From Erythroxylum novogranatense (lineage: Eukaryota > Streptophyta > Magnoliopsida > Malpighiales > Erythroxylaceae): 64,000 nucleotides of DNA. A program made the position numbers and the translations under genes. The stretch spans positions 62,293,103 to 62,357,102 of the forward strand of contig CM057231.1 of assembly GCA_029891385.1 (NCBI GenBank), written 5' to 3'. Positions 33,618 to 46,649 of this stretch are shown here, piece after piece. The notes beneath the pieces were generated by a model. It searched no databases. It was not told where the DNA came from and saw only the letters and a program-made list of their open reading frames with translations. Numbering within the stretch: the stretch's first letter is position 1; each line of letters begins with the position of its first letter.

Positions 33618-34310
33618 GACCCTTTAAAAGATAGAATCTGTCTTTGAGGTCTTCATGAAAGTTGTATATCTTGAAGTCCTCTTTCGAACCATATGAAGAA
33701 AACACAATTATGATATATGTAGGGAAAGTTATGGCAATTTTCCCGATTTGTTTGTCTTTTTCCATTAGTCTGCTTTTTCATTTGGTCTCATTTATACCTA
33801 TCTTCTGCTCCATTTTGACCTTTCAGAAGATAAAATCTATCTTTGAGGTATTCATAAAAGTTGTAGAAATTGAAGTCCTCTTTTTAACCATATGAAGAAC
33901 ACACAATTTTGATATCTGTAGGGAAAGTTATGGTAGTTTTTTCAAATTTTTTTGTCATTTTCCATTAGTCTACTTTTTCATTTGGTCTCGTTTGTACCTA
34001 TCTTATGCTCCATCTTTTACCCTTCAAAAGATAAAATCTATCTTTGAGGTCTGCATGAAATTTTTAGATCTTGAAGTCTTCTTTTGAACCATATGAAGAA
34101 CACATAATTCCAATATCTGTAGGGAAAGTTATGGCAATTTTTTCGATTCATCTGTCTTTTTCCATTAGTCTGCTTTTTCATTTGGTCTCGTTTTTACCTA
34201 CCTTTTGGTCCATTTTGACCCTCTAGGTGATAAAATCTAACCTCAAGGTCTTCTTCAAAGTTGTAGATCTCAAAGTCCTCTTTGAAATTGTCCTAATATT
34301 ATCTTAATCT
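33618..34310 (+). repeat. 200-bp tandem repeat, four copies, in LTR-type sequence
   Basis: Copies begin near 33618, 33817, 34017 and 34217. Each has (A/C)GATAAAATCTATCTTTGAGG, GTTGTAGATCTTGAAGTC, CATATGAAGAACACA and GGGAAAGTTATGGCA. The wording matches the 5' portion of Tekay/Del-type LTRs. The last copy is the most diverged and is truncated. Confidence 0.85.
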
Positions 34311-34499
34311 GATATCCCTAATGACAATTATGCTAATTGTCCCAAGGTAGGTGCGATATGATTGAGGTTAAAACCCTGTTCAATTCTTTCAGCCATAACT
34401 TTGTTATAGGATCTCCAAATGAGTCGGTTCTTCTCTTTAAATAAACAGAAGACATAGAACCATATTTGTTCGAAAATAGTAGAAGTAAGCTATCTTGAA

Positions 34500-35319
34500 G
34501 ATTGTCTTGGTGGGGCACGCCATCCTTGTGGGATACGCATTCAGATGTCACTTAGGACATCGGGCATGTGACTCACAAGGGCAGGGTGTCCAACATGTTA
34601 GGGATGGGTTTTCTTGTGGCAATGAAGAAGATGATATAGTGAGAGTAGCAAGTGAAAGATGGAAGCAAGATGTAACTTGATGGAGGTTTGGGTGAGTCAA
34701 AAATAGTGAAGGAGAAGAAGAAGCCACGAAAATGAAGAAGAAGGACAAAATGTAAGACCTATAATGGTCTTTCAATTAAACGAAAGCATCGTGGTAGTGA
34801 GGACATGGTTTGGCAAGTGACATGCCCATGGATTTAAACAAGTTCTCTTATTCAACTAGTCCAATCAATTTCGATTTCTACTCCAATTGTCCCCCAATTT
34901 TCAATGACACTTATCAATAAATCCCATAGTCATTTTTCAAAATTTTCATTGCCATTGGACAGTAAGTTCTACTACCATTTAACAATTGTTTTTCTGTTTG
35001 GCAATTTTCCTAGCCAAAATATCCAACAATTTCTAGAAATTTTCTCCAAAAATTCCAAAAATTCTAAATCAACAATTACACTTTCCAAATCAAAGTTTTC
35101 AACACTTAAAAACCACAATTTCAATATAATCACGTTTAAAAACAATTATACTTGGAAATTGTCAATGAACGCATGTATAATTATTTTCATATGCAAAATT
35201 TCAATATTTATGTGTATGTGTATATCATATAATGCATGAGCATAAAATGTATTTTTAATCTCTTAGTAACCTCTCATATTTCCTCTTCTAGCCTCCACGT
35301 GGGGTAATGGGATGTTACA
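34500..35319 (-). mobile_element. Chromovirus LTR, minus orientation, left end uncertain
   Basis: Its start, read on the minus strand from 35319, is TGTAACATCCCATTACCCC. The body parallels the plus-strand LTRs at 36566 and 44371 (TTTATGCTCATGCAT, TTGACAATTTCC, CCAATGGCAATGAAAATTTT), so it is another copy of that family in inverted orientation. The 3' end was not found; it may extend left of 34500. A CACGTGG G-box lies at about 35296. Confidence 0.65.
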
Positions 35320-36565
35320 TCAAGCCTGTGCCGTTGTATTTTATCCCTAAATTTTTCTGGATCTCATGCTCAACTTACCTACCTCAGGTTGTATTTTTGA
35401 GTTTGAGTTTTGGTTTTGTTGGGCTATTATCATTTTTTTTCATATTTAAATGCATTTTTCACTCTTTAAAAGAAATAGACATGTTGATGAAATAAATTTC
35501 ATATTAATTGCTCTTGCAACATAAATCACTTGTATTTACAATTACAATTACAATTACATTTATGATAATATATACTAAATTAAATCATTCAATGTTCAGT
35601 AAACTTATGTCATATATAAGAGTGTTATATTTTCATGATACACTTACATGTCTGTTATCTTATGGACTAATGTTGCACTTTCATCCATTATGCAATACTT
35701 TCAAATTATATAAAAATGATCAAACTTTCACAAACAATAAATAAAAATAATATATTAACATTCATGCATCATTATTCAATTATAGTATAAATACAAAAGG
35801 GATAGGTGTAAATTATACTATGTTTTGATAGATTTTTAAGTATGTTTTTGAGTGTTTCTTGGATGATTATTATTTGTATAGACTTAGAAATATGTTATTA
35901 TTAATGCTTGTTTAAGAATTATATTATTATTAGTTTTGTTTATAGTCTAAATGTTTGTGTGGTTTAGAACATGATTTGGGTCTTAATTATGTTTCTTGAG
36001 GTGTTTGATATGTTTGTGAGTATTGGAAATCATATAATTGAAGAATAAGGAAGATTTGAAGCAAATTAGGGATACATGTCCATGTCTATGACTGTGCATG
36101 CCTCTTAGCTCGTGCAAAATCGTGAATATTGGAGATTTTGAGTTACACATGGCCATGTATCAGACCGTGCATCTCCCAGAGAGTGAAATAACAGATTTTA
36201 GCATTTTCAGCAGTTTTTTGACCTATGGATGTTTTAGGCCTATTGTTGAACCAAATTAAGTGAGAAAACCCTAAACAGAACCCTAAAAGCCTCAAGAACT
36301 ATTTAAGAATGTAAAACACTAAAAAAATTGCAACAACCAACATAATAAAGTGGATCAAATGTGGGAGATCAAGAAGAACATCCAAAAATTCCAACTTTCT
36401 AGATTAAGCTCTAAACAAAGTTTTTCTTCTTTTTGATAGCGCGTCATACACTAAATAAAATAACTAAACTTAAAACTATAGCTAGTGATAAGTCTAGGTG
36501 GATCGCACAGAGAATGTATGTAAAATTTATGCAATGAAAGAGATTAGTGTTTAGGATATTAAGGG
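35320..36565. other. Unassigned AT-rich region, possible Tat/Ogre-type LTR fragment
   Basis: No coding frame. 35795-36480 has a texture like Tat/Ogre LTRs: GGGATACATGTCCATG, ACACATGGCCATGTATCAG ('chromosome-like' Met/His-rich tracts) and a GATAAGTCTAGGTGGATCGC motif near 36490. It lacks LTR ends or TSD, so this is a weak call. Confidence 0.3.
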
Positions 36566-38139
36566 GGTAACATCCCGTTATCCCTTCTTAAGGGCTAGAA
36601 CCCTAGAATAATGTACACGAGAGTTTATTGAGAAACTAGAAAGTGCATTTCATGCTCATGCATAATATAGCACACATACACACACGTGAATATTAATTTT
36701 TGCATATTAAAATGATTGTACATATATTTATTGACATTTTTCCAGGTATAATTGATGCTATAAATTTGATTATATTGAGAATTGTGGTTTTTATGTGTTG
36801 AAAATTGATTTGGAGAGTATATGTATTGATTTAGAATTTTTGGTTAAATTTAGGAACTTTCTGAAACTTTGGGTATTTTCGGACTAGAAAAAATGTCAAG
36901 TGGCAAGACAATTGATAAATGGTCGTAGAATTTATTGTCCAATGGTAATGGAAATTTTGATAAATTACTTTGGAACTTATTGACAAGTGTCATTGAAAAT
37001 TGGGAGATAATTGGATTAGAAATTGGAGACAAATAGACTAGTTATTAATAAGGTTCCAAATGGGACCATAAGGAGGTGACAAGTGGTAGTGACAAGTGTC
37101 ACAACCCCTCGCCACTTATCTCTCACATTTTTACATTTTTGCAAGACACTCTCTTTAATGTCATTCATTTCTACTCTTGCCTTCATCTTCTTTGTGCTTT
37201 TTCTTCTTCTTCTTCACGATTTTGATTCACCAGACCATGATCAACGTTATACCCTGCTTTCATCTATCAATTGCTACCTCCGTCTTGTTGTCTCTTTCAT
37301 TTGTCACAAGAAAACCTAACCTAATCTACCTTCAAGATGATGATCGTGTGACATGGGAGGTTAGGACTTTTTGGTGTTTTTGAAGAACTTGGAGTTTCAT
37401 CAAATAAGTAGCTTGTTAATCATCATAGGTAGTGTTAAATGAAGCATGTAAGATGATAGTTAGATGTTAAATGGACATAAAATGAAATTTTATGTATGCT
37501 AAACGTGAGTGATGAAATGTGTATGTAAATATCTTGCTTTTGTATATATGTATGGAGATTAATAACTCATAAATTGTTATAGAGATGATTTTGAGGTAGA
37601 ATGATCATTACAATCGTTTTTGATGAGTGTAGTAAATTGGTAAATGAATGAACATGTTCGATGTTTTGTTTTGTGGTTTTGATTAATAGTCTTTTATGAT
37701 TTGTTTTGTGATTGTTTTGAGTTGTATATTGAGGTGAGAATAAGACGAAAGGTAGAAAAAAAGATGATTTATATACAAGATGTGTTAGGTGTAAACTATA
37801 GGAAGTTTTAAAATTTGGAAAATTGGCAGAGTGGCTAGAAAATTTTAGCTATAATGTTTCCACTAATTAAGCATCTGTATTTTAGCCATAACTTGTTATG
37901 TAATTATCCAAATAAGATGATTTTTAATTTGGATTAAATTAGAGACATATGGATACATTTTTCAGGAAGATATCGAATTCAAATTCAAATTCTGCCTTTA
38001 AAAGTTTCAAAATTAAACATGAAGTTGAGTACTGGGTGCAGTAAATTGGTGGATGAACACATATGTTTGTGTTCTATTTTGAGAATATGAAAACCATAAG
38101 TGGTAAGTTGTTATATAGACGTTATGAGTTGGGAATTAA
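36566..38139 (+). mobile_element. 5' LTR of the chromovirus, truncated
   Basis: Begins GGTAACATCCCGTTATCCC, matching the 3' LTR start at 44371 (TGTAACATCCCGTTATCCC) and the following ~450 bases closely. It includes the GAGACATATGGATACATTTTTCAGG block near 37950. The first TG is mutated. It is cut at 38139 by a copia LTR, and the right part is missing. Confidence 0.75.
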
Positions 38140-39275
38140 TGTTGGATCAAAAACATAAGCATACTAGATTTGGATAAAATGGTAGATTTCAAAAACTTTT
38201 TCTGAAATCAAAACACAGTGGCAGCATTATATACAAATCAACATGTTTAATCCATACATGATATGGTATTAGAAAAATAAATAACATAAAAGATGATAGG
38301 AATTATATGAACTCCTTGCTACGACTTTGAGTGCTTGATTTTGTATCTTATCATTGTTATTGTATCCTCTCCTCGTTATTAAATGATTAACCAATCCGAT
38401 TTACCCCCTGTTCTTCTTGGACAACTTGGTTAACAAGATCCTTTCGTGGGAAAGGAGAAGAAAGATGGAAGAGATTTTCCTTAGTTGAAAGAAACAAAAC
38501 ATGAGACTCTTCTCATTCAAGTTTTGGCTAACTCATGCAAGAGAGGAGAGAGTGAGTCAAAAATGCAAGAACACCTTCTATTCTTCTTCTCAATTTCGGT
38601 TAAACATCAAAGGAAGAAGTGATGTGCATCTAATGCATCACTTCATTATTTAATCAATCATAAAGAAGCCAATAAATGAGACTCTTTTCATTTGTTTAAG
38701 ATGGCTATATGAAAAGACCAATAACCTAAATGAGATCCTCTTATTTTCGGTTATGAGATTAAAGAAGGGGGAGAGAGTACATCAAATATACCTCTTCCTT
38801 TCTTTAATCAAATGAAAGTTAAAAGGTTACATGCCATCATTAAAAGACAACCATTAAACCATTTAATGATAAGATCATTACTTCGTTAAATGATGTTGAA
38901 GCATAATAAAACCCATTTTTAATTTAGCAATACAATGCTAAATGTGCAGCTACACATTTAGCTATAAAACTGAAATTTGTCCTCCATTTATCTTTAATAA
39001 CTTTGTTTCAATTTAATTAATCTAATTAATTAAATCAAACCAAAGTCCAGCCCAATATTAAATGATCATGTAGGCTTCTAATTAACGATTAATTAGTATA
39101 AGCCCAACATTCAATCATAGGCTTTAAAACCTCTATTTATATTTCTTACTTTGTTTGATAACCTTTTTAGAAGCCAAGTGGGGAATCTAATTGGACTTAT
39201 ATAATTCAAGCTCTAATAAGCCCGAAATTAATTTAATCTCATTAGAATTAATTTTAGCTTATTAACTAAATGTCA
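38140..39275 (-). mobile_element. Copia LTR copy A, truncated
   Basis: Starts TGTTGGATCAAAAACATAAGC and follows the same text as copies at 41229 and 53622 (ATCCATACATGATATGGTAT, CTAATTAATTAAAT, GCTTATTAACTAAATGTCA). It stops at 39275, about 930 bases short, where chromovirus pol begins. It reads as minus orientation by comparison with the coding copy at 53622-58932. It is more diverged than copies B and C. Confidence 0.8.
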
Positions 39276-41228
39276 CATGATGCAAGGGGGATGTAAGGCT
39301 TATCTGGCCCATGTTATAGATACTCAGACTGAGTAGAGTGTGCAGGACATTTCTGTAGTTAGAGAATTCCTGGATGTGTTTCCCGCTGAGCTACCTAGCT
39401 TACCACCAGATTGGAAAATAGAGTTCACGATTGATTTAGTTTTGGGTGCTACTCTTATATTTATTCCTCCATATAGGATGACACCTATGAAACTAAAAGA
39501 GTTGAAGGCTCAGTTACAGGAGTTGTTGAAAAAGGATTTTATTAGACCTAGTTTGTCACCATGGGGAGTTCCAGTCTTATTTGTGAAGAAGAAAGGTGGA
39601 ATTTTTAGACTGTGCATCGATTATAGACAATTGAATCAGATAACAGTAAAGAACAAGTACTCGTTGCCTAGAATTGATGATTTGCTTGATCAGTTGCAGG
39701 GAGCTTAGGTGCTAACTAAGTTGGATTTGAGATCTAGGTATTATCAGTTGAAGATAACAGATGTTGAGTTTAAGAGCAAGTATGGGCATTTTGAGTTCTT
39801 AGTAATGTCATTTGGGTTAACTAATTCCCCAGCTGCATTTATGGCTTTGATGAATAAGGTGTTTTAGCCCTACTTGGATTGATTTGTAATTTTTTTTATT
39901 GATGTTATCCTAGCGTATTCAAAGAGAAGAGAATAACATGTTGAGCATCTGAGAGTGATCTTACAAATTGTGAGGGAGAAACAAGTATATGTCAAATTCA
40001 GTAAATGTAAGTTTTGGTTGAATCAAGTAGTATTTTTGGGTCATATAGTCACTGGGCAAGGCATATAAGTGGATCCAAATAAGATATAGGCAATGATGAA
40101 GTGGGAAACTCTGAACAATGTATCAGAAATTCAAAGTTTCTTATGATTGGTTAGGTATTAATTGAGGTTTGTCGATGGGTTCTCATTGATCTCAGCCCCT
40201 CTGACTAAGCTTTCGAGGAAGATTGTAGTTTTTAGATGGAATGACGATTGCTAGAAGAATTTTGAGAAGTTGAAGCATCAGTTGACAACGGAACCAATGT
40301 TAACTATTCCATTAAGAACTGGAGAATATGTAGTATATAGTGATGCTTCACATCAAAGATTGGGATATGTGTTGATGTAGTATGGCAAGATAGCCTATGC
40401 ATCGAGACAGTTAAGGTCTCATGAGATAAATTATCTAGTACATGATTTAGAGCTTGCTATATTTGTTTTTGTTCTAAAGATATGGAGACATTATTTATAT
40501 GGAGAGACATTCCAGATATACAGTGATCATAACAGTTTGAGGTATTTGTTGGGTCAGAAGGAATTGAATATGAGACATAGGAGATGGATAGAGTCCTTAA
40601 AAGACTATGACTATATGATAGAGTATCATCTGGGAAAGGCTAATATGGTGGCTTATGTTTTGAGTAGAAAGTCGAATAACAGTGTAGCTTAGATTCAGTT
40701 ATCGAGGTTATAGAGCTTAATTTAGTTGAGAGTTTTAAATGTGGAGTTGAATCTGGAGAAGAATGAGGTATTAATTGCAATATTAAACCTGAGGCCAATG
40801 TTGCATGATAGAATAAAAAACGTATAAAATAAAGATCCTGATGTGCTGAACCTTATTGAGAGAGTAATAACGAAACTAGATTCTAAGTTTAAACTGAGGG
40901 ATGAGACACTGTGGTTAAAGCAGAGGCTATGTGTGCCTAACGTGGACGATCTAAGGAAAGAAATTTTAGAGGAAGCTCATGTAGCTACTTATGCTATGCA
41001 TCCTGGTACCATCAAGATGTATAACACGTTGAAGCAACATTTTTGGTAGCCTGGAATGAAGATGCAAGTAGCGGAGTATGTTACTAAGTATATAACATGC
41101 TAATAGCTTAAAGTTAAGTATCAAACTTCAGTTAGGAAGCTATATTCATTACCTATTTCAGAGTGGAAATGAGAAAAAATTATTATGGATTGTCAAAGAC
41201 TCTGAGGTAGAGTGATGCTATATGGATT
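39276..41228 (+). pseudogene. Chromovirus pol: reverse transcriptase, RNase H, start of integrase
   Basis: Ty3/gypsy pol relic of the Tekay/Del type in essentially one frame. [10 protein letters not shown] opens the RT. Then come [31 protein letters not shown] and [10 protein letters not shown]. The catalytic box, F-I-D-D in relatives, is damaged to FIDV (about 39895). RNase H follows (YSDASHQRLGYVL, then [14 protein letters not shown]). About 41000 has the integrase zinc-finger region (HVATYAMHPGTIKMY). Roughly 19 stop codons interrupt it, about half of them TAG. Gag and protease are absent: the left edge is fused directly to copia LTR copy A. It is cut at 41228 by copia LTR copy B within the integrase core. 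Confidence 0.92.
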
Positions 41229-43118
41229 TGTTGGATCGGAAAAAGAAAGCTTGTCATATTTGGAGAAACAATATATTTCAAAACTTTTTAGAAATCTAAA
41301 TTGCAACGGAAGCAATATATCCAAATCATCATGCCAATCTATACATGATATGGTATAAGGATAACAATAAACATAAACAAGATAAAGATTATTACTGACT
41401 CCTTCGCTACAGCTTTAACTCCTCATTGTGCTATTCTCTCTTTCCTCTTGTATCCAATCCTAGCTTTAGGCTTACTTTTGAATCCTTTCCTTTATCAATC
41501 TATCCACTCCTTGTTGTTGTATCATCAACTAATTTGATCTACCACTTGTTCTTTTTGGACAATTTGGTTAACAAGATTCTTTAGTGGGAAAGGAGAAGAA
41601 ATGTTTGGAGGAGATTTTTTTTTAAAAAGAAGGAAACAATGAGACTCTTTTCATTGAAGGTTTTGGCCATGCATAGGTGAGAGGAGAGAGTTCGTCAAAA
41701 TATTGCAAGAACCCTTTCTTACACCATCACAATTTCGGTTAACCTCAAAGGAAAGAAGAGCTTTGCATCAAATGTATCACTTATTTCTTTAATCAATCAT
41801 AAAGAAGCCAATAAAAGAGACTCTTCCTAATTATCTTTAAAATGGCTACATGAAAAGACTATTAACCTAAATAAGACCTATCAATTTTAGTTTTTGATGA
41901 TGAAAGAAGGAAGATGGTCCATCTAATGAATGCTAATAGATTACATGCTATTATTAAAAGATAACCATTAAACCATTTAATGGTAAGATCATTACTCCAT
42001 TTAATGATGATAATGCATGATAAATACCATCTTTGTTTAGCAATTCAATGCTAAACATGCATCTGCACATTCACCTAATAAAATCGAAATTCCTTCTCCT
42101 TTCTTTAAATTTTTTTAATATAATTAGTCTAATTAATTAAATTAAACCAAAGTCTAGCCCGTTTCTAAATGTTCATTTGGGCTTTTAATTAAGTATTAAT
42201 TAGTACAAGACCAACATTCAATGATGGGCTTTGAGACCTCCATTTATATTTCTTAGTTTGTTTGATAACCTTCCTTGAAGCCAAGTGGAGAATCTTATTG
42301 GACTTAGATAATTCAAGCTCCAATAAGGCCAGAATTAATTTAATCTCATTAGAATTAATTCTAGCTTATTAACTAAATGTCATTACACTAAAGACAATTA
42401 GTTGAACTCTTGAATTACTAAATATTATAAGAAAACATATTTCAAATAATATGTCCAATTGCAATTATAAACCTTATTATAGCCATCCACACAATAAATG
42501 GTAAAATTACCATTTTGCCCTTATGTTGATTTTTCCTTCTAGATCTCACGTTTTATTCTATATTGTGATTAACAAACAAGATCTCATCTTGGAGTTAAGA
42601 CTTGATAGGTAGCTAGTTCATCAAACTCTTGGTGCCAAATTAGTCACCAATCTCCATAAAACATCTAGAAGTAATGATACTATAAACTCTTTATTTGAGT
42701 GAATGTTCCCTGATACATGCTTCAATTAATAATTCCAACATGTGGACACTAGATTAATACTCTATAAAAATCTATTTCGGTCATATTAAGAATTATAATG
42801 AAACACATATGAGTTCACCACTCATCAAGATTATCGTCCATAGTAAGCAAATGTTAAAATGTATGTTTTAAGACTAAAGTAACGACCTACTTTATTCTTG
42901 AAAACATACTTGATTCCAGATTTGTTTAATAATGCCATTATCGATAGTCGACTAATATCATGACATAAAACTCATCATTCCCTTGAAGTAAACTCCTTCA
43001 CTTATATGGAGATAAATTGCAACACTATAGTCTAAACCATAATCAAGCGACCAACTTGATTATTAAACTGTGAATCAATTAATTTAGATTATAATAATAT
43101 ACATGTTTCCCATACATC

Positions 43119-43168
<50 letters not shown>

Positions 43169-43336
43169 TACAAAAGAATCTCGATACCTTTTGACTAAAT
43201 ATATAATGCTCATAAAACCAAACTCTTTTATTTTATTAATAATAAATATTTTCATTAGAAAATTGTAACTGAAGAAGATTAAGTTACATGTAAATACACT
43301 TGTTTTCTAGGGAACTATATTTACATAACTCCAATA
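41229..43336 (-). mobile_element. Copia solo LTR (copy B) inside the integrase region
   Basis: Plus-strand text runs from TGTTGGATCGGAAAAAG to TTTACATAACTCCAATA, the reverse of the LTR of the copia element at 53622-58932. About 2.1 kb, with no internal region, so a solo LTR. The flanks GGATT and AGGTT are a decayed TSD. Integrase coding resumes on the far side (GTGGTGGATTGATTGACTA), confirming both ends. Confidence 0.88.
43122..43164. repeat. (TA)n microsatellite
   Basis: About 21 uninterrupted TA units inside copia LTR copy B. The other copies have only CATCTCTATGTATATG there, so it expanded in this copy. Confidence 0.95.
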
Positions 43337-44363
43337 AGGTTGTGGTGGATTGATTGACTAAGTCGGCCCATTTCTTACCAGTGAGAGAAAATAACTCGCT
43401 ACACCAGTTGGCTCGGAGGTATGTGAATGAGATAGTTAGGCTGCATGGGATTTTAGTGTCCATTGTATCGAATAGGGATCCAGATTTACTTCGAGATTTT
43501 GGAAGAGCTTGCAGTTAGTTATGGGCACAAAGTTAAGCTTTAGTACTGCATTTCATCCTTATACAGATGGACATAGTGAGAGGACAATCAAGACTTTTCA
43601 GAATATGCTCAGGGCATATGTATTAGAGTTTCAAGGGGTATGGGATTAGTATATAGCATTGATTGAATTTGCTTACAACAACCATTATAAGAGTAGTATC
43701 AAAATGGCACCATATGAGGCATTGTAAGACAAAAAATGTCGATCGCCTCTATATTGGAATGAAGAGGGCTTGAGAATAGTTGAAGGCCCATATTTGATAC
43801 AAGATACTGTGGATAAGGTGAAACTAATTTGAAGTCGAATTAAAGCTGTTCTACATAGATAGAAGAGCTATATGGATCAACACTAAAGGGATATGGAATA
43901 CAGTGCAGGAGATAGAGTGTTTATGAGAGTATCACTTTGGCGAGGAGTGTTGATGTTCAGTAAAAAGAGCAAACTGAGCCCTAGGTGCATTGGTCCTTAT
44001 GAGATCATAGAGAAGATAGGAACATTGGCGTACAAGCTAGCTTTACCAAATGAGATGTCTCAGTTACATAATGTATTTCATGTGAGTGTGCTCAGAAGAT
44101 ACCGATCTAATCCAATGCATAAGTTATCGACTCAAGAAATTGAAGTTGCTAGTAACTTAAGTTACATTAAGGAGCCGATCAAGATAGTGGGATCTCAAAT
44201 AAAACAACTAAGAAACCAAGTAATTCTACAGGTGAAAGTCCTTTGGAGGAATCACTCGACCTTGGAAGTAACTTGGGAAACAGAGGAGCATATGTGGAGA
44301 CTATATCCCCATTTGTTTACACAATCAGGTAAGAATTTTGAGGATGAAAATTTTATTAGGTGA
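43337..44363 (+). pseudogene. Chromovirus integrase C-terminal half and chromodomain
   Basis: Integrase resumes (LTKSAHFLP, ARRYVNEIVRLHG, SIVSNRDPD) and changes frame near 43490, with the text continuing as FHPYTDGHSERTIKT and FAYNNHYKSS. The intact stretch 43893-44363 holds the GPYEIIEKIG / YKLALPNEMSQLHNVFHVS module and a chromodomain-like end (LQVKVLWRNHSTLEVTWE, then YPHLF), which marks the Tekay/Del chromovirus clade. Chromodomains direct integration to modified histones. Stops and the frameshift make the enzyme dead; only the last 156 codons stay open. Confidence 0.9.
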
Positions 44364-44815
44364 GGAGAATTGTAACATCCCGTTATCCCATGTTAAGGGT
44401 TAGAACCCTAGAATAGAGTACACAAGACTTTATTGAGAAGCTAGAAAGTGCATTTCATGCTCATACATAATATAACATACACACAGACGTGAATATTGAT
44501 TTTTGCGTATTAAAATGATTATATATGCATTCATTGATATTATTCTAGGTATGATTGATTCTATAAATGTGATTCTATTGAAAATTGTGGTTTTTATATG
44601 ATGAAAATTGATTTAAAGAGTATATGTATTGATTTATAATTTTTGACGAAATTTAGGAAATTTATGAAACTTTAGGTAATTTTGGAATAGAAAAAATGCC
44701 AAGTGACAAGACAATTGATAAATGGTAGTCAAATTTTTTGTCCAATGGCAATGGAAATTTTGATCAATGACTTTAGAATTTATTGATAAGTGTCATTGAA
44801 AATTGGAAGACAAGT
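44364..44815 (+). mobile_element. Chromovirus polypurine tract and truncated 3' LTR
   Basis: GGTGAGGAGAAT (to 44370) primes the LTR starting TGTAACATCCCG at 44371. It matches 36566-37020 closely, then is interrupted at 44815 by the Athila-like element. The rest of this LTR must lie beyond the window. Confidence 0.85.
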
Positions 44816-46254
44816 TGATTGAGACCAATTTTATTACTTAAATTGGTGACATTTTCAAGACTTTTACTACACTTTTGTTCCTTTATTTTATGTAGTTTGA
44901 GAGTAAAAATCGTCACAAATCAACATTAATTACACTAATTAATTTTCTGAGAACAATTGATACTGCAAACTACCATTGTTCATTATAGGAGACTCAAAGA
45001 GAAGGGACTCAATAAGAAAATGTAGAGTCAAAGAAGGCTGAAGTGAAGTCAACAAGAAAACAGGTGCAACAGGAAGTTTTCTGTGACAAAATATAAAGGA
45101 ATCTAGGTTGAACTTTTGGGAAAAGTTCACCGTGGTGAAGATTAATTCTTTCGTTGCAGCGAAGAGACTAGCAATGAAGCAAAACCTTTCAAAAAAAATT
45201 CATCACGACGAACTTATCTATTGTCGTGCTGAACCTTCAAAAACCCAAACCATTTTCAAAAAAATTACCCACTGTGCGACCTGATCCAAATCATCCTTTT
45301 GACATAACAATACAGATAGAACATATTCACCACACTCGACTCTCTCTCTCAACTTCGACCATCATCCATCACCTCTCTTCCATTTTTCATCATCACCTTC
45401 ATCAATAGTTACTACCAAGGATGCTTCTGGTGGGTTTCTGGTTGTGAGTTCTCTCGAAGCAATGCTTGGCTAAGCACCTTTTCCTCTTGAAGATGTAGTA
45501 ATGGATGGAGTTCAATGGGCTTCAAAAGGGGAGTAGTTTGATCATGTTCAACTACATTGTTATGAACTCCTTAGTTAGGATTTATACTTTGTAGTTGGAT
45601 TTTTTTTATTATAGTTTAATCAAGTGTTGAACATTTATTGTGTTATTGGGTTTGTTGATGTAGAACTTGGAGCTTGAATATATGAAGTCTCATATATGTC
45701 TTTTTGTGATTTTGTTGATTCTCTTTTATCTACCTAGTTGTGTTTGATATTAAGATGATGCTAGATACCAAATTGAGCACTTGCATTAACTTACCCATTG
45801 CACACACTATGATGCATTCAACAAGGTTTTAAGAAATGGAGTTCATTGGTTAAAACCTTGGACTTAAAGAGTTCTTTAAGGTTTATCATTTGAAACTTAG
45901 TGATTTTCACTCCCACAAAGATTTATTCTGAACTATGATAGCCAAAGCTCATTTTCAAGAGGATTTTATCACATTTGATCATTGTTTTAAATTTCAAATT
46001 CTTATTCCCAAAAATTCAAAAACACGTTTTATACATTTCTCTTACAATTCGTTTAGTTTTGTTAGTTTTCTTAAAAGATCAAAACCCCTCCTAACCAATT
46101 TAGTTTACATTTCATGACATTTAGGCTAATTTAGGTCCATTGCATTAGGTTCCAATTAAATGGGACGACCCAAGGTTGCATTCTATATTGCAATCTTTGG
46201 AATTAAAATTTTGATTCGACTTCCAAGGATAAGGACAAAAAACACTGCGAATCA
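44816..46254 (+). mobile_element. 5' LTR of an Athila-like element
   Basis: TGATTGAGACC...GCGAATCA, 1439 bp; the preceding CAAGT is the left TSD candidate. It is related to the 1.9-kb LTR of the non-autonomous family (shared ATATATGAAGTCTCATATATG, AATGGAGTTCATTGG and TAGGTTCCAATTAA) but has only one copy of the ATGGAGTTCATT unit. After 46254 only GGGGAATCC of the tRNA-Asp primer site survives, so it could not be primed. Confidence 0.85.
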
Positions 46255-46649
46255 GTACTGGGGAATCCAAGCAATTGATTTTCTTTAGGTTAGTCATTGT
46301 CATTTTTTTTTCTCATTGAGGTTAGGAACCTTTTCTTCTACATCTTATGTTTCAAAGTTTAGTGTCATATTTATCAATAGTATAGGATTTTTATTTTTCT
46401 TTGCATAGCATTTAAATTTTGAAAACACAACAAAATCATACATTCACAGTTGGACTTTTCATACTTAGCATTCTTTTTGCACTCACATACTTTTTGCATC
46501 TTTTATTTGATTACTGTTTGATCCATACATACACATTTTCATACATACTTTCACACACCATACACTTGCATCCATCACATCTCATCTTTTATTGTGTGCG
46601 TGCGAGTAAATTTTGTTACTTTTTATTTTCCTTTGAATTGTTCTTGTGC

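Noticed and set aside
34333..34775. Small frames around 34.3-34.8 kb as a host gene
   Set aside because: The region reads as LTR sequence on one or the other strand; no domain and no splice structure.
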